Of a stretch of 64,000 nucleotides of DNA, positions 49,540 through 57,862 are shown piece by piece. This DNA is from Seongchinamella unica. Its GTDB lineage: Bacteria > Pseudomonadota > Gammaproteobacteria > Pseudomonadales > Halieaceae. The notes below the pieces were generated by a model. It made no database searches and was not told the DNA's origin. It worked only from the letters and a program-made list of their open reading frames with translations. The translations under genes were made by a program, and so were the position numbers. The stretch's first letter is position 1. Each line of letters begins with the position of its first letter. The stretch covers positions 61,376 through 125,375 of the forward strand of contig NZ_SMSE01000005.1 of the NCBI RefSeq assembly GCF_004354085.1, written 5' to 3'.

Positions 49540-49707
49540 ATGCTTTCCCTCACCCTCGTCCTGTCCGTCGTTCTGGCTCTGCTAATCGGCTCCACGCCGC
49601 TACTGGTGCTGGCCGTCACCGGACTGGCGATCAAGTTTCACCCCATCACTGCCCTCACCGCCCTCGTGGCGGTTCTCGTGTGGCTGTTCTACCAACTCAG
49701 GAGATAA
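49540..49707 (+). CDS. Tiny two-helix membrane protein
   Basis: 55 codons: MLSLTLVLSVVLALLIGS, a turn, then a second hydrophobic segment ending WLFYQLRR. A strong AAAGGAGG lies 4-11 bp before the ATG. It sits 4 bp ahead of another small gene, forming part of a run of small genes preceding klcA. Confidence 0.6.
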   Translation: MLSLTLVLSVVLALLIGSTPLLVLAVTGLAIKFHPITALTALVAVLVWLFYQLRR

Positions 49708-49711
49708 CCGT

Positions 49712-49888
49712 ATGCAAACCTACGAAGACTACCTACCCGACGCCCTGGAGATCGTTTCTGCCTGGGAGATTCCCGAGGAGGAATTCGCCCAGGTGGTGAA
49801 CGACCAGGCCCGACTGATGGCTGGTTCAGGCGTTGAACCCACCCCGGAGATTCTCTTCACCAGCCCCTACCTCGCGCTCCAGTTCTAA
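49712..49888 (+). CDS. Small acidic protein, unknown
   Basis: 58 codons starting MQTYEDYLPDALEIVSAWEI and ending YLALQF. It is separated by 4 bp from the preceding gene and 35 bp from the next, in a tightly packed small-gene operon typical of mobile elements. Acidic and helical; could be an anti-defence or regulatory factor, but nothing shows it. Confidence 0.55.
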   Translation: MQTYEDYLPDALEIVSAWEIPEEEFAQVVNDQARLMAGSGVEPTPEILFTSPYLALQF

Positions 49889-49923
49889 CCCCCCCCAAAA
49901 AAACACCAAAGAGGAGTTACACC

Positions 49924-50166
49924 ATGAAGACACCCGCCCTGCGGGAGGTCAGCACTCGCCTGGAGGAAGCCGTTGCGCTTCTTCCGGGAGAGCCTGCTGG
50001 CCCCGCTGACCTGTACGACCGGTATGAGGAGGTGGCGATCGCCATCCTGGACAGTGAACACGGGGATTTCATTCCCGGCGAGCTGCAGGAGTACCTGGAG
50101 ACCCTGCTCTATGCCAAACAGCTGGAGCTGGGGCTGATCCCTTTCCCGGATCCCGCCGAAGCCTGA
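49924..50166 (+). CDS. Small protein upstream of klcA, unknown
   Basis: 80 residues, acidic and helical (STRLEEAVALLPGEPAGPADLY ... LQEYLETLLYAKQLELGLI given in parts at residues 10-30 and 56-74). GAGGAG lies 8-13 bp before the ATG. It precedes the antirestriction gene by 41 bp and is likely cotranscribed with it. Confidence 0.6.
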   Translation: MKTPALREVSTRLEEAVALLPGEPAGPADLYDRYEEVAIAILDSEHGDFIPGELQEYLETLLYAKQLELGLIPFPDPAEA

Positions 50167-50207
50167 ATCTGCTTATCACCTTCCACCCAAACTTTCTGGA
50201 GAACACC

Positions 50208-50627
50208 ATGAGTGATACCCACGCCATCCGCAGCACGCTGGTTCCAGAGGATCAGCGCCTCGATATCACCGCCGATCTATTCGGCGCCCACTTCCCATTG
50301 CGTTTGGAGCCCGTCATCTACGGCATTACGGACAGGATGGCCCCGGAGTACCACGGAGGTTACTGGCATTTCTATGCCCTGGACAACGGCGGATTCTATA
50401 TGGCACCGGACAACGACAAGTGCTTTCTGGTGCAGAGCAGCAACTGCTGGCAGGGAGAACTATCAGCGGACGCCCTCGGCATTACCGCCTGTCTAGCCAC
50501 TTATAGCCACCTGTCATTCAGCGGTGACCCCGTCTTTTCCCGGACCTGCGCTGAGCACTACCACCTGTTGCGAGAATTCATATACCAGCACCCGGAGGTA
50601 GCGGCGATACTGGGCGCCATTGATTGA
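50208..50627 (+). CDS. klcA: KlcA/ArdB-family antirestriction protein
   Basis: 139 residues, family length. GGYWHFYALDNGGFYMAPD is the diagnostic ArdB/KlcA core, followed by LSADALGITACLATYSHLSF and the C-terminal HYHLLREFIYQHPEVAAIL. These proteins block type I restriction enzymes in vivo without being DNA mimics. Its coexistence with a type I system on the same island suggests use against the restriction enzymes of new hosts or helper control. Confidence 0.93.
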   Translation: MSDTHAIRSTLVPEDQRLDITADLFGAHFPLRLEPVIYGITDRMAPEYHGGYWHFYALDNGGFYMAPDNDKCFLVQSSNCWQGELSADALGITACLATYSHLSFSGDPVFSRTCAEHYHLLREFIYQHPEVAAILGAID

Positions 50628-50681
50628 CCACTGGGAGCGAAAAAATTTCGATGTATAGATAGCAGCAGCCGTTGATGAGAA

Positions 50682-50802
50682 GGGGTATCGGGGTTTTCGG
50701 GGTGGTCGACGGCCCACAAGCGGAGAATACGCGTTATTCAACGCAACAATTCAGCAACAGGCTGACAACTACCCCGAGTACCCCGATACCCCGACACCCC
50801 AC
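50682..50802. repeat. Inverted iteron-like array, right of the primase gene
   Basis: GGGG-rich units (GGGGTATC, GGGGTTTTC, GGGGTG) at 50682-50705 face CCCC-rich units (TACCCCGA repeated) at 50769-50802. A perfect 13-bp inverted repeat is formed by 50682-50694 and 50780-50792. The intervening 85 bp include a near-palindrome around ACGCGT. It lies 3 bp beyond the stop of the PrimPol gene. Confidence 0.75.
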
Positions 50803-50804
50803 GC

Positions 50805-53450
50805 TTAGTGATTATTCCCGTTCGTACCTTCTGGCGGCAGTGCCATATCAACACCCGCGCGCACCACGCGATACTCATGTGCATGCTTGCCCTGCAGGCC
50901 CCGACGATCCTTACGCTCCAGGCGTAAGCCGTCTGCGATGCGACCTTCATTCCTGGAGAGGTACCAGCCGAGCAGTCTGTTTTCGATACGCCGGTTCTTG
51001 CCGGCGACATCAATCAGTGCATCATGGAGTGCATAATCCTTGGTTGTGCCGATGCCATTCGAGTGTTGATTTCCGTCCGGGGTATTGGCGAGCGAGGACG
51101 CCGTTACCCAGGCCGATTTATGCACGTCGTGCCAAGTGGTCAACAGGGCTGCCAGATTTTCCGCCTCAGGATCAGACTGACGCAGGCGCTCCTGGGAAAG
51201 TGCCGGACTGGGCAGTTCCAGCCATTGAATCGGGTGGCACACCATCTCACTCCACCGTTCGAAGCGCCCCAGCCGCTCATCATCAAACGCGGTACAACCC
51301 GATTGCTGATAGCCTTTCAGGATCGTGAACAGGGCCGTTAGCAGTTTTGAGCGGTTCTTACGCACGTGACCGACGAGGTCCTTCTGCTTGAAAGTGCGCC
51401 GCTCAGGGTGCTCGACCCCGGCATCGAGCTGCGTAAGAAGAGTACGGCGAGTCATATCGCCGCGAACAGTAAGATTGTTACCGGTGGCAGCCAACGTGCA
51501 ACAGACAGGCACCCTGATCGTATTATTGGTCCCCAACTGCCGATCAGTCCATTCTGTCGTGGTCAGCAGCGCGTTCAAGGAGTCACCGCCGATCGGCCTG
51601 GAGTAGTTGTCCAGGTTGATGCTCGTAAAGCCCTGAGAAACGAAAGAGGTAATGCGCTTCCGCATCTCCTCCTCGCTGTCCCTCCCCTGGACCGGCGGCA
51701 TGAGAGCCGCATCACGGCCGCGCACGATGATATTGGCGATTTCGACCAGCAGACCTTTCCCGGTGCCGGGTGTGGTTGCTGAAACAGCGAACATAGGCGC
51801 GGTAGGCAATACAGCCCGGACCGCCAGTGTAAACAGGTAGGCAAGGACCACCGCCCTATCCAGGGATTCATCCACAAAAGGAAACTCCTCGAACGGTTCC
51901 ATGAGTACCGACAAGGCAGCAAGCGCTTCTTCTTTCGACACCTGCTCAGGCAGAGTAATGGGAGCGACGCGTCCCTCAACATACAATTGTGAGGCAGGAT
52001 CGTAGCCAGGGGTTGAAAGCAGGCTACCGTGCTTCTGAAGAAGCGGACACTCGCTCAGACCCTTCAGCGGAGGGATACCGCCCCACATCCCATAGCCATC
52101 AAGTAATGCCGAAATAATATTCGCGGGTGGGTCAGCAGGGTGCCATCCCTGCTTTTTCGAGTACTTCTCCCAGCGAAACTGCTCACTAAGCGTCACCAGG
52201 AGGTTGGAGTGACGCAGGGGCAGGATGCTGGCGGTGCCCGAGGGCAGGTGAATTCCATCATCCGTGACCTCCTCCCCTGAATGCGCCACACGAACCAGTT
52301 GCATGCCGCGCTGGTATACCGGCGGAGGGTGCCGCAGTGCCAGCTCAGAAACAACCGTCGAAAAGACCTGGGGGATCGTACCGGCCTGGATGCGGATCAA
52401 GGGCCGGGGGTCGAGTTCGCGCGCGTATGCAGCGCACGCCAGAGTACCATCTCCCTTGTGATCGAGAATCCGGAACAGGTCAAAAGCGTCCTTGGCGCGG
52501 GTTTGTCCGTCATTCTCATTCAGCGGATCAGAGCCGTGGTGGGAGTAAGCCCGCCAGATACCGTCGCTGCACCGGAAAAGGACCACGCCTGCTGTACCGG
52601 TGGTCGAACCAGGACACAACAGGCGATAGGACGGGGCATCGTTTTCGCGCCCAACTTGAGCAAGGGTGTAACCTTTTTCTTGCAGGTAGCTGACCATCTG
52701 CTCCGGTTGGCCATGTGCTTCGTTATAGCGAGCGGGAATGCTATCGGAGTCTCGAGGAGGGGCCTCAGTGACCTGAGCATCTACCGCGTCCAGTGTCAGC
52801 GGTTCGCGCGTTTCTTCTGCATCGGCCTCGATCTCAGGAATCCGGTGTCCCTCATGGTGCAGGCACACGTACTCACTATCCTCTTTCGCCAAACGCGGAA
52901 AGTACCACGGCTGCGACCAAGCAGTGTTTTCCTTGACGTTCACCAGGTAGACCTCCTCAGCTGCCAAGCGACGAAAGATCCAGTTCAGCACCCCCTTCAT
53001 CTCCTCAGCGTCTTTCGACTCCAGGGGAATAAGTACACGATAGCGGTTGCCCTTGTGCGCCTGCCCATGGGAATGCGTCGTGTAGAGAAGGTGGGAGAGG
53101 TCCTCTTTAACCAGCACGTCGTGGACACGCTGCGGATCGGGGGCACCTTCGGAGACACTCCCGGTTGCCGGGTCGTATCGGCTATCGCAATCAACCACTA
53201 CGAGGCTCGAATGGGCGATGTTGGCATCCCCGCGTACCGGAGCCCCCTCGACAAACGGGCCCCTGACAAAGTACGACCCGTCCTTTTCATGAACAGGGGG
53301 CCTATTCATGAACCGTTCGCACAGCTCAGTAAAGCTGACGTCCCATGCCTCCAGGGCGGTGTTTTTAACCCCGCCATCGCTCTTCGCGAGGTGCAGGGTG
53401 CGTTCAGTCAGATTGGCTGCTTTTGCAGCATCAACAGTCTTACTGTTCAT
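50805..53450 (-). CDS. PrimPol-type primase fused to an ATPase/helicase (island replication protein)
   Basis: 881 residues from the ATG preceded by AAAGGAA; an in-frame start at 53567 would add an Arg-rich leader. An archaeo-eukaryotic primase-like domain carries VVVDCDSRY (DxD, 87-89) and TTHSHGQAHKGNRYRVLIPL (sxH motif). After a linker, a P-loop ATPase has SATTPGTGKGLLVEI (Walker A, about 558-572) and SINLDNYSRP (Walker B-like). The arrangement matches replication proteins of satellites and plasmids that prime and unwind their own origin. Flanked by iteron-like arrays. Confidence 0.8.
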   Translation of the reverse strand: MNSKTVDAAKAANLTERTLHLAKSDGGVKNTALEAWDVSFTELCERFMNRPPVHEKDGSYFVRGPFVEGAPVRGDANIAHSSLVVVDCDSRYDPATGSVSEGAPDPQRVHDVLVKEDLSHLLYTTHSHGQAHKGNRYRVLIPLESKDAEEMKGVLNWIFRRLAAEEVYLVNVKENTAWSQPWYFPRLAKEDSEYVCLHHEGHRIPEIEADAEETREPLTLDAVDAQVTEAPPRDSDSIPARYNEAHGQPEQMVSYLQEKGYTLAQVGRENDAPSYRLLCPGSTTGTAGVVLFRCSDGIWRAYSHHGSDPLNENDGQTRAKDAFDLFRILDHKGDGTLACAAYARELDPRPLIRIQAGTIPQVFSTVVSELALRHPPPVYQRGMQLVRVAHSGEEVTDDGIHLPSGTASILPLRHSNLLVTLSEQFRWEKYSKKQGWHPADPPANIISALLDGYGMWGGIPPLKGLSECPLLQKHGSLLSTPGYDPASQLYVEGRVAPITLPEQVSKEEALAALSVLMEPFEEFPFVDESLDRAVVLAYLFTLAVRAVLPTAPMFAVSATTPGTGKGLLVEIANIIVRGRDAALMPPVQGRDSEEEMRKRITSFVSQGFTSINLDNYSRPIGGDSLNALLTTTEWTDRQLGTNNTIRVPVCCTLAATGNNLTVRGDMTRRTLLTQLDAGVEHPERRTFKQKDLVGHVRKNRSKLLTALFTILKGYQQSGCTAFDDERLGRFERWSEMVCHPIQWLELPSPALSQERLRQSDPEAENLAALLTTWHDVHKSAWVTASSLANTPDGNQHSNGIGTTKDYALHDALIDVAGKNRRIENRLLGWYLSRNEGRIADGLRLERKDRRGLQGKHAHEYRVVRAGVDMALPPEGTNGNNH

Positions 53451-53700
53451 AGTAAATGTTCCTTTACTACCCCCATAAGGCGGGGGAAGACCACGCACAG
53501 CGCCTGCTGCACGCAAAAGGCAGGCGTTTCGCGAAACAAGGAGGGTGGCTCTGGCAGATAATGCCAAGTAGAAAGTGTTTCTATTTCAGGGTGTTACAGG
53601 CTGGTAAAAATATCAGGGGGCTGCAGAACCGCGACGTTACCGGAAACTCAGGTAACGCAAATAACGCGGGTCAGCCCCTAAGGGGTTAGTCGTCGGTAGC

Positions 53701-54696
53701 TCAATTTTCCTTGTCTCGGCTGTCAACAAGCCCTTGTGTACCCTTGATGAAGTTCCCGGCTTCATCGTCTTCGGCATCGAACGTATACCCGTCATCGGCA
53801 CCGCCCGGGCTATCGCGGTTGTCGTCATACTGGACATGCTTCGCACGACGTCGCTCACGCTCTTCACCGGCATTGCGCTTGTCATCGAGGGTGAAGTTTG
53901 CCTTCCAGCCCTCTGCAGGGGAGAAGGCTGAAAATGGCTTGGCAGCGATGCCCGTTATCTCCCTCAGCGCCTTTCTCAGTTTTGACATCAAGGTCTTCTG
54001 CTTTGCTGGCGCACTCTTCCCCGGTGAAGCGTTGGGTACCCGCCCTGCATCTGCAACAGTTAGAAGAAGAGTCCCTACGCTATTGAGCTGTTTATCGCGT
54101 CGCGCTATCAATGGCGTCCCTTCAAGGTCATGATCCGCTCGATAGCCTTCAGCAATAACCCGCAGCTTGTTCGCCGCCCGCAGCTCCAGGGTGACACCAG
54201 ACCAGTCACCGGGGACCTCTTTAGCCGCGGATGAAAAGACTTCACCATGGTTTGCGTCGTCTGACGGGTTGGCCGGCAGTTTCTCTGCTAAATCTTTGTA
54301 AAACTCATCCATGCCCGCTAGACGGATATCCAACGGAGGCTGAGCTGCCCATAGCAGGAGGCTTTCTCCACTTATTAGTGGCTTTTCTGGGTTAGCCAGT
54401 AGATGCTCAATTTTTGCGTCTCCCCCGGTTAATGCATTGGCGTTATCGAGTATTTCTAACCGGACAGTCTCCGCCTGCTCGCGCAATTCATGGACAACTT
54501 CGATCTCTGCATTCAATCGCTTGCTTAGAGCGGGATTGCGCGTGATCGCGGTTTCAAATCTCTCCTCCAATTCGTCAAGGATATTCATCAACGACCCCGA
54601 GTAAGTTTCGAAATGTTTCGGTAGTACGCAACCCTCACGGTCAATTACCAGTGCATAAATAGCGTCAGACAAAGAGAGCCGTTTCGGAAATCGCAT
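53701..54696 (-). CDS. Unknown protein of the replication module
   Basis: 331 residues, charged, mostly helical, with a coiled-coil-like stretch (~35-90) and an acidic disordered C-terminus (DDGYTFDAEDDEAGNF). No catalytic motif is seen. It lies upstream of the PrimPol gene on the same strand, separated by 250 bp, and both are enclosed by the iteron-like arrays. A replication accessory or loader role is possible. Confidence 0.55.
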   Translation of the reverse strand: MRFPKRLSLSDAIYALVIDREGCVLPKHFETYSGSLMNILDELEERFETAITRNPALSKRLNAEIEVVHELREQAETVRLEILDNANALTGGDAKIEHLLANPEKPLISGESLLLWAAQPPLDIRLAGMDEFYKDLAEKLPANPSDDANHGEVFSSAAKEVPGDWSGVTLELRAANKLRVIAEGYRADHDLEGTPLIARRDKQLNSVGTLLLTVADAGRVPNASPGKSAPAKQKTLMSKLRKALREITGIAAKPFSAFSPAEGWKANFTLDDKRNAGEERERRRAKHVQYDDNRDSPGGADDGYTFDAEDDEAGNFIKGTQGLVDSRDKEN

Positions 54697-54715
54697 AGTA
54701 ATAGCCGTTTTTGAA

Positions 54716-54934
54716 CTACCCGATAGTTTGCCATAACGCGCGATAAGCGTGGACCGGTAAAGGCTCTATCAACTGAGTTCGGCTCAGCACATCTTCGTGG
54801 GGTTTCGGGGTATCTGGGGTTGTTGTCAGGTCAACTTGTATTGGGTGCCGCCAAAGTTTTGAGCATTCTTCTGCATCAGTATCGCCCGAAAAATACCCCG
54901 AAAACCCCGAAACCCACATATCCTCAACATTCAA
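54716..54934 (-). CDS. Small open frame across the left iteron array, doubtful
   Basis: 72 codons ending 19 bp before the 331-residue protein's gene. The frame runs straight through the GGGG/CCCC iteron-like units and gives TTTPDTPKPHE, so the repeats would be coding as well as structural. It could equally be chance openness of a repeat region. No family recognised. Confidence 0.35.
   Translation of the reverse strand: MNVEDMWVSGFSGYFSGDTDAEECSKLWRHPIQVDLTTTPDTPKPHEDVLSRTQLIEPLPVHAYRALWQTIG
54797..54917. repeat. Inverted iteron-like array, left of the replication module
   Basis: GTGGGGTTTCGGGGTATC followed by TGGGGTTG (54797-54822) faces TACCCCGAAAACCCCGAAAC (54892-54911) across about 70 bp. 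Units and spacing mirror the array at 50682-50802, so the two replication genes are bracketed by matching structures. Confidence 0.75.
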
Positions 54935-55141
54935 ACTTTCATCGTCTTTCCCTCCCTCCCTTCGTCGTGACGACGACGTTCTAACTCACTGATTTTAGGA
55001 CAAAAGTTCGGAAAATCTTTGTGCCTTTCACGTTGAAACTGGTGATTATTTTCCCATAGATACGCCTCTTCTCGTCCACAACCAAAGAAACCATCCGACA
55101 AACACACTGCCTTTCATAACACCCCTGCCTAGGAGACACTC

Positions 55142-56344
55142 ATGCCCAAAGTACTGCTCACCGATAAGTTCCTACAGACCCACCTCAGCTGCCCTGACGG
55201 CAAGCGCCGTACCGAGTACTGCGATACCCGTATCCCCGGTCTATACATTGAAGTCAGATCATCGAGTCCTGGCGGCGGCACATACTACCTCCGCTATAAG
55301 GACGCCACTGGCAAGACATGCCACAAGAAAATCGGTCGCACCGACGAAATCAGCCTTGCCAATGCCCGTAACCAGGCGAAGACCCTGAAGGCGGAAATCC
55401 AGCTAGGCGCTGATCCCTGTGCGGAAGCCCGCCGGAGAAAAGAGGTACCAAACTGGAATACCTTCTTCACAGACCTCTACCTGCCCTACGCGAGGCAGCA
55501 CAAGCGATCCTGGAAGGGAGACCAGGTGATGCACCGTCACTACATCAGCGATGAATTCGGCCGCCTTCCCATCAACAGGTTCCGCAAGGATGCTGTGGTC
55601 GCATTCCACAACCGGCTCAGGGAGTCCGGCTTAGCGCCTGCCACCGCTGACCACTATGTGAAGCTGATACGGCGGGCTCTGAACCTGGCTGTAGAGTGGG
55701 ATATGATCCCTACCAACCCGGTAGCCAGAATCACGCTGTTCAACGCCGACAACCGGATAGAGCGCTTTCTCTCCCAAGAGGAACTGCAAAAGCTACTCCA
55801 CACCCTGGACACTGTGGATGCCCGCCGAAGGACGGTAGCCATGGTCGTCAAGTTCCTGCTGTTTACAGGCGCCCGGGTTGACGAGGCTCTCCAGGCTCGA
55901 TGGGCTGATATCGACCGCAAAAACCGCACGTGGACGATTCAGGCCGCAAACAGCAAAAGCAAGCGGCGCCGCTCCATCCCGCTGAACGATGCAGCTATGG
56001 CCATACTCGACCAGCTGCGCACCAGGAACCGGTCAGAGTGGCTGTTCACGAGCAGCCGCAAAGCCAGGGATGGCAGCGGTGGCCGAGAGCGCATGACGTC
56101 GATCAACAAGGTCTGGCAACAGATACGCGTAGACGCCGGTTTGCCTACCCTGCGACTGCATGACCTCAGGCACAACTATGCATCCATGCTGGTCAATTCT
56201 GGCCGGACGCTGTACGAAGTGCAGCAGATCCTGGGGCACAGCGACAGCAAGGTGACGGAGCGCTATGCCCATCTCTCTACGGCGACCCTGCAGGACGCAG
56301 CGAACAGTGCTGGCGAGTATGTCAAACAAGTGACAGGCAAATAG
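55142..56344 (+). CDS. int: Tyrosine recombinase/integrase of the island
   Basis: 400 residues. An N-terminal arm-binding-type domain (YIEVRSSSPGGGTYYLRY) is followed by a core-binding SAM-like domain and the catalytic domain: GARVDEALQARW (Arg I), HDLRHNYASM (HxxR), and LGHSDSKVTERYAHLS (His and Tyr nucleophile). It should recombine attL and attR. It is 4.1 kb from attR and points toward it, so cargo seems to have been added between int and the end. Confidence 0.95.
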   Translation: MPKVLLTDKFLQTHLSCPDGKRRTEYCDTRIPGLYIEVRSSSPGGGTYYLRYKDATGKTCHKKIGRTDEISLANARNQAKTLKAEIQLGADPCAEARRRKEVPNWNTFFTDLYLPYARQHKRSWKGDQVMHRHYISDEFGRLPINRFRKDAVVAFHNRLRESGLAPATADHYVKLIRRALNLAVEWDMIPTNPVARITLFNADNRIERFLSQEELQKLLHTLDTVDARRRTVAMVVKFLLFTGARVDEALQARWADIDRKNRTWTIQAANSKSKRRRSIPLNDAAMAILDQLRTRNRSEWLFTSSRKARDGSGGRERMTSINKVWQQIRVDAGLPTLRLHDLRHNYASMLVNSGRTLYEVQQILGHSDSKVTERYAHLSTATLQDAANSAGEYVKQVTGK

Positions 56345-56674
56345 GTACTCCCGCCTGCCTACTCATGCCTGCGATTACGGTCGCTATACCTAAAAGCCGC
56401 TGGCAACCCCTTCTCGGCCCCTCCCTGGGGCCAAATTCCACGCCTACTCCTTGGCCTGTATCTGGGGGTATCGTCCTCCCAAAAGCCAAGAGAGCGTGAT
56501 GGACGGGCGAAATCGGGCCGGCAGCAGGCCCCGGCGTACTTCCCCCTGGCGTTTGAAACGATTCTGTATCCTCCGCAGAAAACCTCCTCGCGCGCGCAGG
56601 GCGGTTCTCGACGCCTACCTTTTCCTCAATTAATGTATGGATATCTCAGCTAACTGCGCTCTAAGGACATAACA
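56345..56674. other. Gene-free stretch after the integrase gene
   Basis: About 330 bp without a convincing gene. A 60-codon frame at 56451-56633 is Arg/Pro-rich and looks fortuitous. A short GCGCGCGC run lies near 56590. No terminator hairpin with T-run is obvious. Confidence 0.5.
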
Positions 56675-57796
56675 ATGACTACAAACACCCACATTGAAAC
56701 AGCCCCACACCCTCGTTGGGTGCTGCTCGCAACCATCGGAACCGTTGCACTGGCGTGGTCAGGCATTCTCGATGAGCTATCCACGCGTCATATCGACAAT
56801 GCCCTCCTCGGATCTGGGGCGATCTACGCCACTGCCAGAGGCATCAATGCCCTTGTATCCGTGCTCCAGGGCACCGAGATGAACGCTTTCCTGCTCACGT
56901 TCACAGTTGGCGAGCTTCTAGACCCGGTCAACGACCTGATTGAGCGCTTCTCAGGGGTGATGATGCTGGCCTTGGGGTCGCTGGCCCTACAAAAGATATT
57001 GCTAGAGGTAGTGTCCGACGCAACCTTCAATATCCTGCTCACCGTGCTCGGGGTCGCCGTCATCGCTACAAGCTACTTCGGATTTGATTCAACGTACCGA
57101 AAACTGGCTCGATTCTTTCTGGTCACGGTCGTCATCCGCTTTTCCTTTGCGTTGATGATCCTTGCAAATAGTTGGGCAGATGCCGTATTTCTCGACGAGG
57201 GAGTAAAAGATCGGCATGAGGACATACGGAGCTTCCATAATGAGCTGACCACAATCAGCGCGAGAGCGGGCATCGAGACTGGAATCGCAGATGAAATTGA
57301 AACAATCGAAGAGCAGATAGTACTTAACGAAAAAGCGCAGGAAGATGAATCAACGACGCTCTATCTTAATCGCACCCGCTTAGAAGAGGCCGAGGCAAAG
57401 CTGAAGGCCGCCGATCAGCGCCCATGGTGGAGAAGACTGCCTGGAGAAACCACTATTGAGATAGAAGAGTTAAAAATCGAGATACAAAAGCTCGAGGAGG
57501 ATATTGAGGGAGGCGAGCTTACACTTTCAGGGTTACGTGAAATTGGCGAGGCGTTGCGAGAGAAACTTGACTGCCTCGGGAAGAGATCTGCAGGGGAGAC
57601 ATGTTCGTTCTTCGAGAGATTCGGAAAAGCTGCTCAGTCTTTCAATATCAGAAAGCAACTAGACAAAATCGCCGATCGAGTTGACGCATTTTCCTCCAAC
57701 CTGATTAGTTTGCTGATGGCGTTAATTCTGAAGTCAGTAATTTTCCCTCTATTGTTTCTCTACATTTTGGTCCGCGCATCGAGGTTCGCTTTATAG
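56675..57796 (+). CDS. Membrane protein with long central coiled coil
   Basis: 373 residues. About four or five hydrophobic segments lie in residues 15-170 and one in the last 30 (LISLLMALILKSVIFPLLFL). Between them is a charged coiled coil of about 140 residues (EIETIEEQIVLNEKAQEDES and IEELKIEIQKLEEDIEGGEL). A single AAGGAC lies just before the ATG. No family recognised. Membrane proteins with long coiled coils occur among defence effectors, but nothing here proves such a role. Confidence 0.65.
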   Translation: MTTNTHIETAPHPRWVLLATIGTVALAWSGILDELSTRHIDNALLGSGAIYATARGINALVSVLQGTEMNAFLLTFTVGELLDPVNDLIERFSGVMMLALGSLALQKILLEVVSDATFNILLTVLGVAVIATSYFGFDSTYRKLARFFLVTVVIRFSFALMILANSWADAVFLDEGVKDRHEDIRSFHNELTTISARAGIETGIADEIETIEEQIVLNEKAQEDESTTLYLNRTRLEEAEAKLKAADQRPWWRRLPGETTIEIEELKIEIQKLEEDIEGGELTLSGLREIGEALREKLDCLGKRSAGETCSFFERFGKAAQSFNIRKQLDKIADRVDAFSSNLISLLMALILKSVIFPLLFLYILVRASRFAL

Positions 57797-57862
57797 CAAT
57801 GTGATGTGAATCAGACGAATTTGGTCTTTCTCATTTAAGCAGATTCCGGAGGCGGCTTCGAT

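Noticed and set aside
52281..53561. A 426-codon frame opposite the PrimPol gene
   Set aside because: The minus-strand reading has clear primase and ATPase motifs; the plus-strand reading has none.
56451..56633. A 60-codon frame after the integrase gene
   Set aside because: Arg/Pro-rich with no ribosome site and no similarity in style to neighbouring genes; probably fortuitous.
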